Positions 9,613 to 19,201 of a stretch of DNA of 64,000 bases are shown in pieces (within the stretch, counting starts at the first letter, position 1; each line of letters starts with the position of its first letter). Both the position numbers and the translations under genes were made by a program. The notes under the pieces were generated by a model that did no database searches, was not told the DNA's origin, and was given only the letters and a program-made list of their open reading frames with translations. Origin of the DNA: Dethiosulfatarculus sandiegensis (GTDB taxonomy: Bacteria; Desulfobacterota; Desulfarculia; Desulfarculales; Desulfarculaceae); NCBI RefSeq assembly GCF_000931935.2, contig NZ_AZAC01000008.1, positions 62,001 to 126,000 of the forward strand, written 5' to 3'.

Positions 9613-9783
9613 ATGGTTCGGTTTATAATTATATTGCTTGTCCTGGCAGTGGGGGGAGTATATTTCTTTTTTGACGGAGACTGGGAAAAGGCGGGCGAGC
9701 AGGCCGGAAAAGTCGTCTCCGAGGCCACCCAAAAGGCCACGGAACTGAAAAAAGGATTCGATAAGGGAATTAAGGAAAAATAG
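9613..9783 (+). CDS. Small single-pass membrane protein (56 aa)
   Basis: From the ATG at 9613 the protein is MVRFIIILLVLAVGGVYFFF, one membrane helix, followed by a charged amphipathic helix with repeats of Ala, Glu and Lys (about residues 24-56). AGGAG lies 11 bases upstream and decides this start; a longer frame from 9568 has no such site. The layout, a membrane anchor plus a cytoplasmic or periplasmic amphipathic tail, resembles YtxH-like or stress-type small proteins, but I cannot assign a family. A strong inverted repeat follows at 9820. Confidence 0.6.
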   Translation: MVRFIIILLVLAVGGVYFFFDGDWEKAGEQAGKVVSEATQKATELKKGFDKGIKEK

Positions 9784-9819
9784 CCTCAAACTCGGCGAAT
9801 AGCCTTGAGGAGCCTTTCC

Positions 9820-9843
9820 TTGGCGGGCTCACGGGCCCGCCAA
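9820..9843. terminator. Strong hairpin downstream of the small membrane protein
   Basis: A 9-bp perfect stem (TTGGCGGGC with GCCCGCCAA) and a 6-base loop lie 37 bases after the stop codon at 9783. No U-tract follows on the plus strand, so this is either a weak terminator or an mRNA-stabilising hairpin. Confidence 0.4.
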
Positions 9844-9993
9844 ATTGCAATGGCTCGAAAAAATAAGTGATTTTCCAGACTTGGCTTCCAAAGGTCGAGA
9901 CGACTTAAAAAACCTGTTGGAGCTGTTGCTATCTACAAACCGCGCAGAGCCAGGGCCGAAAAGGCCGGGCCCCATGGAGCATCAATCGGGCAT

Positions 9994-10302
9994 ATGAATC
10001 CCACAGCCAGTCCAATTGCCCCTCCCCTAAGCATAGATCATCTTTTGCTTAAGACAGAGCAAGGCAAGTTAAAGTGGAAAAGGGTCGGTCACAACCGCTA
10101 CTTCCTCAATCTGGGAGATCTGGGTGTGACCTGTCAGGCGTTCCAGCATCGGCTGATCCTTGAAATGGTGCATTTTCTTGGTGACGAGTGTTATTACCAG
10201 GAGGAATTGACCGCCTTGGGCAAGGGTCCTGTGGCCGGTTTGGTGGAGGCCATAGAAAAGGACCTGACAGGCAGGCCTGTCAAGGCTGCCCCAAAAAAGT
10301 AA
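9994..10302 (+). CDS. Hypothetical protein (102 aa)
   Basis: This soluble protein of 102 residues starts MNPTASPIAPPLSIDHLLLK and ends in a Lys-rich tail. It has a mixed beta/alpha composition (LKWKRVGHNRYFLNLGDLGV, then CQAFQHRLILEMVHFLGDE) and no membrane segment or recognisable catalytic motif. It lies 70 bases upstream of a thioesterase gene on the same strand with a palindromic hairpin between them. I do not recognise its family. Confidence 0.55.
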   Translation: MNPTASPIAPPLSIDHLLLKTEQGKLKWKRVGHNRYFLNLGDLGVTCQAFQHRLILEMVHFLGDECYYQEELTALGKGPVAGLVEAIEKDLTGRPVKAAPKK

Positions 10303-10304
10303 TG

Positions 10305-10324
10305 ATCACCTTCATGAAGGTGAT
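10305..10324. terminator. Perfect palindrome after the 102-aa gene
   Basis: ATCACCTTCATGAAGGTGAT is a 20-base perfect palindrome placed two bases after the stop of the 102-aa gene and about 50 bases before the thioesterase start. It can form an 8-bp stem with a CATG loop and is followed by only two T residues. It may be a weak terminator, or an operator for the downstream gene. Confidence 0.4.
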
Positions 10325-10372
10325 TTCCGTAACTGGATTGATCCTGTTTTGAGCCCGGAAAGCGAGTGTTAA

Positions 10373-10843
10373 ATGGCAGATCCCGCAGACCGCCCCACCG
10401 GCATGGAATACATGAAAAAACTAACTTCAGGCGAGATCTCCCATCCTCCGGCAGCCCTTTTAATGGGGTTCAGATGGGTTAACGTGGGCCCTGGTTGGGC
10501 GGTTGTGAAGTTAAAGGCCTCGGCTGAACATGAAAACCTCATGGGCAGCATGCACGGGGGCATTTTCGCCTCTTTGGCCGATGCCGCCATGGGCGGCGCC
10601 ATGGGCTCCACCCTTGTGAATGATGAGGCTCACACCACCTTGGAGTTAAAGATAAATTTCCTTAAACCTGTCTGGGATTCAGATCTTACAGCCAAGGGCA
10701 GGATAATCAAAAGAGGCCGCACCATCAGCCTGGCCGAAGCGGAGATCTTCGATCAAAAAGAAAATTTGGTGGCCAAGAGCACCGGCACCTTTATGGTTCT
10801 AAACGGTAAAAAAGCCAAGGGAAGAGGGATGAAGGAACGTTGA
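10373..10843 (+). CDS. PaaI/4HBT-family hotdog thioesterase
   Basis: This 156-residue protein carries HGGIFASLADAAMGGAMGS at about residues 60-78, the PaaI-type motif (H-G-G ... L-A-D) in which the loop and central helix of the hotdog fold bind acyl-CoA. A second half, ELKINFLKPVWDSDLTAKGR, matches the following beta strands. Such enzymes hydrolyse aromatic or medium-chain acyl-CoA thioesters. The exact substrate cannot be inferred. The ribosome binding site is weak and the gene appears to stand alone. Confidence 0.88.
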   Translation: MADPADRPTGMEYMKKLTSGEISHPPAALLMGFRWVNVGPGWAVVKLKASAEHENLMGSMHGGIFASLADAAMGGAMGSTLVNDEAHTTLELKINFLKPVWDSDLTAKGRIIKRGRTISLAEAEIFDQKENLVAKSTGTFMVLNGKKAKGRGMKER

Positions 10844-10913
10844 AAAGCTGGGCGGAGGCGCCTTATGCACCGAGAGAAGCGGGATAATTGCCCTTCCATG
10901 CGGCTTTTATCCG

Positions 10914-13900
10914 TTACCCATGGTTTTGAGGCCTTTTATCCAGCACTTCCCTGATCAGGGTCAAAAGATGGGTGAAGCGATAGGGCTTTTTAATGTAACC
11001 CACCGCGCCCTTTTGCCTGGTATCTTGGGCGTGGTCCACAGCCGCATAGCCGCTGGCGATTATCACTTTTAGCTCAGGATCTTTTTGTATTAATTTTTCC
11101 AGGCACTTTTTCCCTCCCATCCCCGGCATCCCCAGGTCCAGCACCACCAGATCAATGGCGCCTTTTTCTTTTTCGTGGCAAACAAGCGCTTCTTCGCCGC
11201 TGGATGCGGTGATTACCTCATAGCCGGACTGGCTGAGTATTTGGCTGGCTACGTTGGTAATGTTTTTTTCATCATCCACCACCATTATTTTTTCATTGCC
11301 AGTGGATGTCTGAAGCTTGGCTTCCTGACGGGTGATGGTTGTTGCTTTACCCAACTCGACCGCCGGAAGATCAATATTAAAGGTTGTTCCCTTGCCTGGA
11401 ATACTTTGGCAGGAAATATTGCCATTATGATTCTGGATGATTCCGTAAACCACCGAAAGCCCCAACCCGGTTCCCTTGCCAACGGACTTGGTGGTGAAAA
11501 AGGGGTTGAATATCTGCTCCCTGGTGGTCTTATCCATTCCACAGCCATTGTCCTGAACTGTTATCCGCAAAAGGTCGGACCCTTTTGTTTGGGAGGTTTC
11601 TTCCTCTTGGTCTGTGGATCGGACGGCACGGGTTTTTATTGTCAGGCAGCCGCCTTCCGGCATGGCATCGTTGGCATTGGAGCCCAGGTTGATAATCACC
11701 TGTTCCAGCTGAGTGGCGTCTCCCTGGGTCTGAGGCAGGTTTTCCGACAAATCCAACTTGATCCGCACCATCTTGGGGATGGTTCTTTCAAGAATTCTTA
11801 CCGCGCTTTTGATCACCTGGTTCAGATTGACCATCTCCAAATCCGGCCTGTGTTTTCTGGAATAGGTCAAAAGACGTTTAACCAGTTCAGAGGCCCTTTG
11901 GGTGATGGATTCAATTTCAAGAAGGTTTTCCTTGATTGCCGGAGTTATGTTCGGATCCCTTACACTTAACTGGGCAAAACCGCTTACGCCCTGGATCAGG
12001 TTGTTAAAGTCATGGGCAATACCCCCGGCCAAGGTTCCAACCGCCTCCATTTTTTGAGAGTGACGGAGCTGGTTTTCCAGCCTGTCCTGCTCGGTCATAT
12101 CTGTGCAGATGCCCACCATTCCGGTGATTTTTTTGTGTGAATCAAAATTAGGCGCGGATGAGACTAAGAAACGGCGGGTCTGGCCGTCTTTTGTAGTCAG
12201 GCTAAGGATTTTTTCGGCAACAGTCTGCCTTTGGTTTAGCACCAGATCAAATATCTCACGGCAGGTTTCGCGGGATTCTTCATCAATAAACGCCTCGAAT
12301 TTTCTGCCCAATATTTCTATCGGCACAAATCCCAGCACATTGCGCCAAGCCGGATTAACATAGGTGAAAACCCCTCTGGGATCCAGGATATAGATCAGGT
12401 CGGGCACATTATCGCTTAAGGAGCGGAAACGCTCTTCAGCCAGCTGCAGGTGCCTGAAGAAAAGGAGATTGCTCAGGGCGGTTGAGATGCGCAATGAAAT
12501 AGCCTTAAAAAGCTTCTGCTCTTCTGAGGACCATATCCGGTCATAGGAACATTGATCCATGCCAAGCAGCCAGGGCAGGCCCAGTTTGGGTTGAATGGCT
12601 ATATTCATTTCGGATTTGGTCTGTATTCCGGTCAACATTTTAGGCAGCTTTCCATATGGGTGTCTTCCGTATAGAAGCGGGCCTTCACTGGAAAGGGCGT
12701 TTTTAAAGACACTTCTCACTTCAGAGGAAAGAGGTGTGTCATTTTTATGCTCAGGGCTTATGGGATAGGCCGGGTTGCAGTATTCTTCCTGAAGTCTCCA
12801 AAAACCATACCTGGGATCGCAGGGATGTAAGAGCCAGACCCGGTCTGCCTTGAACATTTCAAAAAGGGTTTTCAGGATCTGTCGCTGGGACTCTTCCAGG
12901 TCCATGGTGTCTCTTAATTTGTCATCAATCTTTTCCAGGGCGCTCAGGTAGTTAACCTGCTTGAGCCTGGCTTTTTCCGCCTCGGTTTTTTGGGCGATTT
13001 CCTTATGCAGGCGTTGATTGAATTTGTATAAGAAGATACTCACCAGTGCTATGAGGCAAAAACCCACAAAGGTTATCAAGGCCAGCCAGCGAAGCCAGGT
13101 GTCATCAAAAGCCATGCTTTTATTGTATATAAAGTCGCTTAAGTCCATGTCTTTCGGCACTAATTTGAACTTGGCAAAGGTGTCGGCTATATAACGCCAG
13201 CGGCCGGGATTCATGTGCCCCAATTCCACCAGTTCGGGCAAAATCAGCTCCTGCATGGCCTTGGCCTCATAGCTCAGGTGATCCCTGGTTTTTCGGCCCG
13301 GATATTTTTTCAGGATGTATTCGATCAGTTCACCCGGACGCTGCAGGGCGTATCGCCAGCCCTTCAAGCTTGCGTCCAGAAAATTTTGGACCAACTGCGG
13401 ATCATCTTTGATCAGGCTTTTGGTGGTAAAGAGGCAGTCACCATAAAAATTAATGCCATAGCTGATGGGATTGATAACGTTGTACTCTATGCCCCGGCTT
13501 TCCAGCCAATAGAGTTCATTGGTCTGATAGGCGCTTACAGCGGCAATGGATTGGTCGAAATAGTGGCTCTTTTGGGTGGTCCCGTCCAGAATTTCTATTT
13601 GATCAAGACTTATGCCTTCATTCATAAAGATGGCGTGCAGCTCAACATCCCTGAAACTTCTGGTCATCTTGATTCTTTTACCCAGCAGGTCCTGTGGAGT
13701 TAAGAAGTTGTTTTCCTTTCGGGAGACCAATACCAGTGGTGAATGTTGAAAAATTGCTGCCAGCACCACCACTGGATTACCCTGGGCCTTTTGCATGATC
13801 AGTTCCGAACTGGCCACTCCGAACTGGGATTGACCACTTAAAACCGATTTAACAGCTTCCCTGTTCAAGCCTCCTTCCAGGATTTCAACTTCAATACCCG

Positions 13901-14159
13901 CATCCCTGTAATATCCTTGCGCCTTGGCGGCATAATATCCGGCAAACTGAAACTGATGCCGCCACTTCAAATGGAGGGTGACTTTTTTTAATTTTTTTTT
14001 GGGTGGTTTGGCCTGGGCGGTATGGTTCAAGGTCATGCACAAGAAAAAAATGCACAACATGCCCATACCCAAACGGACAAGGTGGCGGGTGTTCAAATAT
14101 GGCAATGAATACTTTTTATTTAGGTGGTGGGGAGGTTCCATATGCGTGCCTGTTGCCAT
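10914..14159 (-). CDS. Hybrid sensor histidine kinase with NMT1/THI5-like periplasmic sensor
   Basis: The 1081-residue protein has an N-terminal hydrophobic segment (LGMGMLCIFFLCMTL), then a NMT1/THI5-like solute-binding domain (VTLHLKWRHQFQFAGYYAAK, about residues 60-290). A membrane helix near 340-360, a GAF-like region, a PAS domain (about 570-690), HisKA with AGGIAHDFNNLIQ (phospho-His near 705), HATPase with DNGCGM and GKGTGLGLSVVYGI, and a C-terminal receiver with MVVDDE, LDLGMPGMGG and a late KKPY follow. All key residues are present. The sensor fold is related to ABC binding proteins for pyrimidine precursors, sulfonates or nitrate, so the kinase probably senses a small exported or imported nutrient. 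No separate output regulator is adjacent. The first or second Met (14159 or 14141) could be the start; neither has a clear ribosome binding site. Confidence 0.92.
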   Translation of the reverse strand: MATGTHMEPPHHLNKKYSLPYLNTRHLVRLGMGMLCIFFLCMTLNHTAQAKPPKKKLKKVTLHLKWRHQFQFAGYYAAKAQGYYRDAGIEVEILEGGLNREAVKSVLSGQSQFGVASSELIMQKAQGNPVVVLAAIFQHSPLVLVSRKENNFLTPQDLLGKRIKMTRSFRDVELHAIFMNEGISLDQIEILDGTTQKSHYFDQSIAAVSAYQTNELYWLESRGIEYNVINPISYGINFYGDCLFTTKSLIKDDPQLVQNFLDASLKGWRYALQRPGELIEYILKKYPGRKTRDHLSYEAKAMQELILPELVELGHMNPGRWRYIADTFAKFKLVPKDMDLSDFIYNKSMAFDDTWLRWLALITFVGFCLIALVSIFLYKFNQRLHKEIAQKTEAEKARLKQVNYLSALEKIDDKLRDTMDLEESQRQILKTLFEMFKADRVWLLHPCDPRYGFWRLQEEYCNPAYPISPEHKNDTPLSSEVRSVFKNALSSEGPLLYGRHPYGKLPKMLTGIQTKSEMNIAIQPKLGLPWLLGMDQCSYDRIWSSEEQKLFKAISLRISTALSNLLFFRHLQLAEERFRSLSDNVPDLIYILDPRGVFTYVNPAWRNVLGFVPIEILGRKFEAFIDEESRETCREIFDLVLNQRQTVAEKILSLTTKDGQTRRFLVSSAPNFDSHKKITGMVGICTDMTEQDRLENQLRHSQKMEAVGTLAGGIAHDFNNLIQGVSGFAQLSVRDPNITPAIKENLLEIESITQRASELVKRLLTYSRKHRPDLEMVNLNQVIKSAVRILERTIPKMVRIKLDLSENLPQTQGDATQLEQVIINLGSNANDAMPEGGCLTIKTRAVRSTDQEEETSQTKGSDLLRITVQDNGCGMDKTTREQIFNPFFTTKSVGKGTGLGLSVVYGIIQNHNGNISCQSIPGKGTTFNIDLPAVELGKATTITRQEAKLQTSTGNEKIMVVDDEKNITNVASQILSQSGYEVITASSGEEALVCHEKEKGAIDLVVLDLGMPGMGGKKCLEKLIQKDPELKVIIASGYAAVDHAQDTRQKGAVGYIKKPYRFTHLLTLIREVLDKRPQNHG

Positions 14160-14346
14160 GCCATGAGGTTTAACGGTCTGTTAGAATTCTGTTCGCCGCC
14201 TGGCCTTAAAACTTAAATTCTAGCAAAGTGTAGCGGAGGCTTGGGAAATAGTTTGTTCCGCTTGCTGCGAAATAATGCTTATAAAAATCGATACGGGCCA
14301 AAAACGCCTGCGGGCATGGTTTGCCAGCGGGGTTGAGCGGTCTCGG

Positions 14347-14378
14347 CCAAGGCCCTTACCTTGCGGAAAGGGCCTTGG
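14347..14378 (-). terminator. Hairpin downstream of the RND efflux operon
   Basis: An 11-bp perfect stem (CCAAGGCCCTT with AAGGGCCTTGG) with a 10-base loop lies about 16 bases beyond the RND pump stop codon on the minus strand. No clear U-tract follows in that direction, so termination efficiency is uncertain. Confidence 0.45.
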
Positions 14379-14394
14379 GATGTCAATGGTTTTT

Positions 14395-17300
14395 TTAACG
14401 GGAGGGCTTTCTGGGAGCCTTGAATAGAATGGCGTAAAGAACCGGCACTACGAACAAGGTCAAGATGGTGGCAAAGGCCAAGCCTGACATAATCGATACG
14501 GCCATGGAATTGAAAAATGCATCGAAAGCCAGGGGAATCATACCCAGAACCGTGGTGACGGCGGCCATGGTCACCGGCCTGACCCTGCTTACACTGGCGT
14601 CTGAAATGGCGCTGAACAGATCTTTACCCTGTTGGGCCTCCAGGTCTATCTGGTCGATAAGTACAATGGCATTTTTTATAAGCATGCCCGAAAGGCTCAT
14701 CAGCCCCAAAAGCGCCATAAAGCCAAAGGGTAATTTGGTCAGCAAAAGACCGGCGGTTACGCCTATCACCGAAAGCGGCACGCACAGGAAGATGATGATC
14801 GGCTGTCTGACGGCATTAAAGAGCATGATCACCGAAAGGACCATAACTAAAAGCGGCATGGGTACATTGTTAAAAAGTGAATCCTGAGAATCCTTGGAAT
14901 CCTCATATTCTCCACCCCATTCAAGTTCATAACCCGTCGGCAGTTTCAAATTTTCGATTTTAGGCTTCAGCTGGCTCAAAAGGGTGTCTGCCGTGCCTTT
15001 TCCCGGGTCGCATATAACCGTTAAGGTGCGTGTGCGGTTTCTGCGCCGCACAATGGGGTCTTCAAAGGTGGTTCGAACCCCGGATATAACCTGGCGCAGA
15101 GGAATCATTCGGCCGGCTACAGGGCTGAATATCTGGAGATTATTGATATTTTTTATATCCTTGCGTTCGGATAGCGGGCTTCGGGCGATAATCGGCAAAA
15201 GTTTGTCGCCTTCCCGGTAAACTCCGGCTATCTTGCCTTCAAAGGCGGCTTTCAAGGCGGTCGCCACCTGGGGGCGGTTTATGCCTGTGCGCTCGGCCTC
15301 CACCGGCGAGAACAAAGGACGTACGACCTTGGTCCTTTGCCGCCAGTCAGTGCGGATATCCTTGGCATTTTCGTTTTGGGCCATGATGGCTTCGGCTTTA
15401 CCTGCCAGCTCACGTAAAACAGCCGGGTCCGGTCCGGAGAAACGGGCCCTGATTTTGCCCGGAGCGCCTGGCCCCAACAGGAATTTTCTTGTGAAAATTT
15501 GGGCCTGGGGGCAGTTGGCCAAGGCATAGTCGCGGACTTTTTTCTGGAGTTCGGGGACCTTGGTGTAGTCGTCCACCGAGACCATGAGCTGGGCAAAGCT
15601 GGGGTTTGGTTTCTCCGGTTGCAGGGTCAGGGCAAAGCGCATGCTGCCTTGCCCCACAAAAGAGGCCACGGAAGTGATGTCTTTTTGTTTTAAGAGAAAA
15701 GTCTCAAGCTTCTTAACCAGTTTGTCTGTTTCCTGGATGTGGTCGCCTTGATTCATCCAGCAGTCGACCACAAACTGAGGCCTGGTGGAATCGGGGAAAA
15801 AGCTCTTTTGCACATACTTGAAGGAATAGATGGAGGCGGCCAAAAGGGCTGCCATCAAAAGGACCGTGAGCCAGCGGAAACGAAGGGCTCCGCCAAGAAC
15901 CTTGCGGTAAACCCGGTAGATCACCCCGCGATAAGGATCTGATCCTTCCGGCTTTTCGGATTTTTTGCTTGGTTTTAAAAGAGCCACGCAAAAAAGCGGC
16001 GTGGCTGTTACGGCCAGAATCCAGCTCAGCCCCAGGCTGATCAGCATAACCTGAAACAAAGACCGGCAGTATTCCCCGGTGGCATCGTCAGACAAACCGA
16101 TAGAGGCAAAGGCCATGACCGCCACCACCGTGGCTCCCAAAAGGGGCAGGGCGGTTTGTTTCACTGTATCTACGGCAGCCTGTACGGGGTTTTTACCCTG
16201 GCTGGTTTTGATCAGTATGCCTTCGGTCACCACAATGGCGTTATCCACCAGCATGCCCAGGGCAAGGATAAGGGCTCCCAGGGAGGTGCGTTGAAGGTCT
16301 ATGCCCCATAACCACATGGCCACAAAGGTGCCGCCAATGGTTAAAAGCAAGATGGAGCCGATCACCAGGCTGGAACGCCAGCCCATGAAGATGAGAAGCA
16401 CCAGAAAGACAATGGCCAGGGCCTCCAGCAGGTTTATCAGGAAGCTGTCCACAGCCCTGGATACGCCGTCTGACTGATAAGAAACAATCCCCACTTCCAT
16501 GCCCACAGGCGCGGTTCGGGTGATTTGTTGCAGCTTTTTCTTAACCGCCCGGCCCATGTCAACCACATTTCCGCCGGAGACAATGGAGATGCCAAGACCA
16601 ACCGCGGGTTTGCCGTTTAAGCGCATGTTAAGGCGGCTGGGCTCCAGGTAGCCCCGTTTGATTTGGGCCACATCCCTGACCCGGATAACCTTTTCGGCAG
16701 TGCTGCCCCTGAGAACCTGGTTTTCCATTTGTTTGACCGAGGTGTACTGGCCCGTGGGGTCCAAGGGGAGGTATTCCGGCCCCACCCGCACCCGGCCCGC
16801 GTCCGCGGCCGAGTTCTGGCCCTGCAACGCCTCGAGCACCCGCATCGGAGGGATGCCGAGCTGAGACATGCGGTTGGTGCTCATCTCCACATAGACCACC
16901 TCATGCCTCTGGGCGAAAAGCTCCACCTTGGCCACGTCCTTGACCAAAAGCAGTTTTTTGCGCAGCTCTTTGGCATATTCTTCCAGTTCGGCCAGGGTGT
17001 AACCGTCTCCGGTTATGCCCAGAAAAATGCCGTATACATCGCCATAATCATCCTGCACTTCAGAGGGGCCCGCTCCGGGCGGCAGGTCCGGTTGCACGTC
17101 GTGGATCTTGCGCCTGAGCTCATCCCAGACCTGGGGCAGGGTTTCCTTGCCGTATTGATCTTTTATATGAACCGTTACAATGGAAAGCCCGCGTTCGCTC
17201 TTGGAGTCCACCCTGTCCAGTTGGGGAAGCTGCTGGACCGCAATCTCTATCTTGTCGGTCACTTCCTGCTCAACCTCAACAGAGGTGGCTCCGGGGTAGG

Positions 17301-17448
17301 GGGTTATTACCAGGGCCTCCTTGATGGTGAACTCGGGGTCTTCCAGACGGCCCAGATGAAGAAAGGTGTAGGCCCCGGCAAACAAAAGCACCAGGCACAA
17401 TACAACCGTGATAGTGCGTTTTCTGATGGCCAGTTCCGCTATGTTCAT
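14395..17448 (-). CDS. RND (HAE1/AcrB-type) multidrug efflux transporter
   Basis: At 1017 residues with an N-terminal helix (IRKRTITVVLCLVLLFAGAYTF without interruption), two large periplasmic porter regions and two six-helix blocks, this is a complete RND pump. LGALILALGMLVDNAIVVTE near residues 390-410 is the TM4 motif with the proton-relay Asp, and GMLIKNAIVLIDQ (near 925) is its counterpart in the second half. The starting motif LEDPEFTIKEALVITPYPGAT is typical of the sub-branch related to cation/drug HAE1 pumps. Its start is 2 bases after the adaptor stop. No outer membrane factor is in the operon, so a TolC-type protein would come from elsewhere. Confidence 0.94.
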   Translation of the reverse strand: MNIAELAIRKRTITVVLCLVLLFAGAYTFLHLGRLEDPEFTIKEALVITPYPGATSVEVEQEVTDKIEIAVQQLPQLDRVDSKSERGLSIVTVHIKDQYGKETLPQVWDELRRKIHDVQPDLPPGAGPSEVQDDYGDVYGIFLGITGDGYTLAELEEYAKELRKKLLLVKDVAKVELFAQRHEVVYVEMSTNRMSQLGIPPMRVLEALQGQNSAADAGRVRVGPEYLPLDPTGQYTSVKQMENQVLRGSTAEKVIRVRDVAQIKRGYLEPSRLNMRLNGKPAVGLGISIVSGGNVVDMGRAVKKKLQQITRTAPVGMEVGIVSYQSDGVSRAVDSFLINLLEALAIVFLVLLIFMGWRSSLVIGSILLLTIGGTFVAMWLWGIDLQRTSLGALILALGMLVDNAIVVTEGILIKTSQGKNPVQAAVDTVKQTALPLLGATVVAVMAFASIGLSDDATGEYCRSLFQVMLISLGLSWILAVTATPLFCVALLKPSKKSEKPEGSDPYRGVIYRVYRKVLGGALRFRWLTVLLMAALLAASIYSFKYVQKSFFPDSTRPQFVVDCWMNQGDHIQETDKLVKKLETFLLKQKDITSVASFVGQGSMRFALTLQPEKPNPSFAQLMVSVDDYTKVPELQKKVRDYALANCPQAQIFTRKFLLGPGAPGKIRARFSGPDPAVLRELAGKAEAIMAQNENAKDIRTDWRQRTKVVRPLFSPVEAERTGINRPQVATALKAAFEGKIAGVYREGDKLLPIIARSPLSERKDIKNINNLQIFSPVAGRMIPLRQVISGVRTTFEDPIVRRRNRTRTLTVICDPGKGTADTLLSQLKPKIENLKLPTGYELEWGGEYEDSKDSQDSLFNNVPMPLLVMVLSVIMLFNAVRQPIIIFLCVPLSVIGVTAGLLLTKLPFGFMALLGLMSLSGMLIKNAIVLIDQIDLEAQQGKDLFSAISDASVSRVRPVTMAAVTTVLGMIPLAFDAFFNSMAVSIMSGLAFATILTLFVVPVLYAILFKAPRKPSR

Positions 17449-17450
17449 GG

Positions 17451-18557
17451 CTAGTGGGTCCCTTTCATAGAGGAAAGAACAGAGACCTTCATGCCTTCCC
17501 GCAGGTGATGCACCCCTGCGGTGACTATGGTCTGGCCGCTTGCAAGCCCCTTGGTCACCTCAATGCTCGAGCCTCTCAGCCTTCTGATAGTGACAGGGGT
17601 TTTATGGACCTGCATTGTCTTCTGGTTCAATATCCAGCAAAAGCGCTTACCCTGGTTTTCCTCCAAAACAGACTCAACCGGAACCCAAAAGGATTTGCCC
17701 CGGCCCTGGTTCAGGTTTGAAAGCACTGCTTTAACCTGTGCGGTCATGCCGGGCAGAATATTCACATCATTGGGCGCGGGCAGGGTCACTGTGAGCTGAT
17801 AGGTTTGGGTCACCGGGTCCGCCTCGGTGGAGATCTCTTTCAAACCGGCCGAAAAAATCCGGTTCGGCAGGGCCGGGAAGCTCACCACTATATTTCTTAT
17901 ATTGTCTTTGTGGGCATGCACCAGATCCCTTTGCGGAACCTGGATCACCACCTCTATGTTGGAGACATCCTGCAGGCTTATTATGGACTGCTTGGGCATT
18001 ACGTCCTGGAAGTTGTCCACATACCGCTGGGCCACCAGCCCAGAGAAGGACGCCTCCAGGCGGGTGTCCGCGAGTGCGGCCCGGGCTGCGTTGTAGCGGG
18101 CCTTGGCCACCTGAAAACCGCTTTCAACCTGATCAAAGGTGGATTGAGGCACGGCGCCTCTTTTTAGCAGCTTTTTGTGCCTTTTGTGCTGCCTTTCAGC
18201 CTCTATGAAAGCCGCCTTGGCCTTGGACAGGTTTATACGGTAGTCCCTGGGGTCGATCTCTGCCAGCAGTTGCCCCTTCTGCACGTATTGGCCTGCTATG
18301 ACCGGCAGCTTCACCAAAGGGCCCGAGACTCGAAAAGAGAGGTTAACCTTGCGGGCGGCTCTCACCTTGCCCGGGTATTCAAGCCTGCCCTCGGTAGTCG
18401 ACTCGGGAGTGGTAAGGGTCAGGGTCTTTACCGGCCTTATTGGGGGCTCGGCCTGGGGATCTGAAGATGCGTTTTGATCCTGGCATCCCTGCAAGCTAAG
18501 CAGGCAAAGGCAAAAGACCACGGTAAAGGCTTTAATGGTCATATTCTTGGTGGACAT
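17451..18557 (-). CDS. RND efflux periplasmic adaptor (membrane fusion) lipoprotein
   Basis: The 368-residue protein has a lipoprotein signal ending LSLQGCQDQ (lipid-modified Cys near residue 26). A barrel-sandwich lipoyl half-motif follows (YPGKVRAARKVNLSFRVSGP and GQYVQKGQLLAEIDPRDYR), then a coiled-coil hairpin (about 105-170), the second lipoyl half (LEASFSGLVAQRYVDNF) and a beta-barrel domain. It would link the inner-membrane RND pump to an outer-membrane channel. It sits 13 bases after the TetR gene and 2 bases before the pump gene, so all three are one operon. Confidence 0.92.
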   Translation of the reverse strand: MSTKNMTIKAFTVVFCLCLLSLQGCQDQNASSDPQAEPPIRPVKTLTLTTPESTTEGRLEYPGKVRAARKVNLSFRVSGPLVKLPVIAGQYVQKGQLLAEIDPRDYRINLSKAKAAFIEAERQHKRHKKLLKRGAVPQSTFDQVESGFQVAKARYNAARAALADTRLEASFSGLVAQRYVDNFQDVMPKQSIISLQDVSNIEVVIQVPQRDLVHAHKDNIRNIVVSFPALPNRIFSAGLKEISTEADPVTQTYQLTVTLPAPNDVNILPGMTAQVKAVLSNLNQGRGKSFWVPVESVLEENQGKRFCWILNQKTMQVHKTPVTIRRLRGSSIEVTKGLASGQTIVTAGVHHLREGMKVSVLSSMKGTH

Positions 18558-18570
18558 TTTTTCTTTCTCT

Positions 18571-19188
18571 TTATTCCTGGTTAGCGGTGCGCAAACCCGC
18601 AGCCATCATGGAAACCGAATAATTTTCCAGTTGTTCTTCAGTTAATTCAACTCCAAAGTGGTCGGCTTCCAGCTCAAGGGTGGGCATGTTGGTGGACAGG
18701 CTCAGAAAAAGGGCGCTAAAAACCACCATTCTTTTTAAAACCGCCTTGTGCCGTTCCGGCGGAAAGAAGCTAAGAATTGTGTTGGCCATTTGCCAGTCAG
18801 CCTCTGTTTCGGCGATTCTCTGGTACATCTCCCGCATTTTGTCCTTGGGGCCGGTCATGATGTGTCCCATTATGCGGACGAAATCCGGAAAAGACCTGCG
18901 ATAATGGCTGAGTGTGCCGATATAGACCCGCAGGACCTCCTCCAGGGTGGGTTTTGACGCCTTTTTAAGGAGCCTTTTCAGCTGGTTACCCCGGTTTTGA
19001 TAGTAGTCGTTGAACCTGCGGTCTATCACTTCGTTGATCAGGGTTTCCTTGTTGCCGAAGTAATAGTGAATTGCGCCCAAATTGGCCTTGGCCTTTTGGG
19101 TTATGGCGCGCAAGGATGTCTGGCTCACGCCCGATTCGGCAAAAAGCCTTTCCGCCGCATCCAGGATATTTTCCTTGGTGTCACCCAT
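18571..19188 (-). CDS. TetR/AcrR-family repressor of the efflux operon
   Basis: The 205-residue protein has an N-terminal helix-turn-helix (ENILDAAERLFAESGVSQTS, then LGAIHYYFGNKETLI), the TetR hallmark. A long helical ligand-binding domain follows and resembles the CerR/YbiH-like C-terminal type. The longest frame begins at TTG 19191. The ATG at 19188 has GGAG 7 bases upstream and is preferred. The gene leads the TetR-adaptor-RND operon. A 12-bp perfect inverted repeat just upstream of its start is very likely its own operator, which would make the operon autoregulated and induced by the pump substrate. Confidence 0.93.
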   Translation of the reverse strand: MGDTKENILDAAERLFAESGVSQTSLRAITQKAKANLGAIHYYFGNKETLINEVIDRRFNDYYQNRGNQLKRLLKKASKPTLEEVLRVYIGTLSHYRRSFPDFVRIMGHIMTGPKDKMREMYQRIAETEADWQMANTILSFFPPERHKAVLKRMVVFSALFLSLSTNMPTLELEADHFGVELTEEQLENYSVSMMAAGLRTANQE

Positions 19189-19201
19189 CAATAAACTCCA
19201 T

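Noticed and set aside
15064-15080. GGTTCGAACCCC, resembling a tRNA T-loop
   Set aside because: It lies inside the RND pump gene and no cloverleaf can be built around it.
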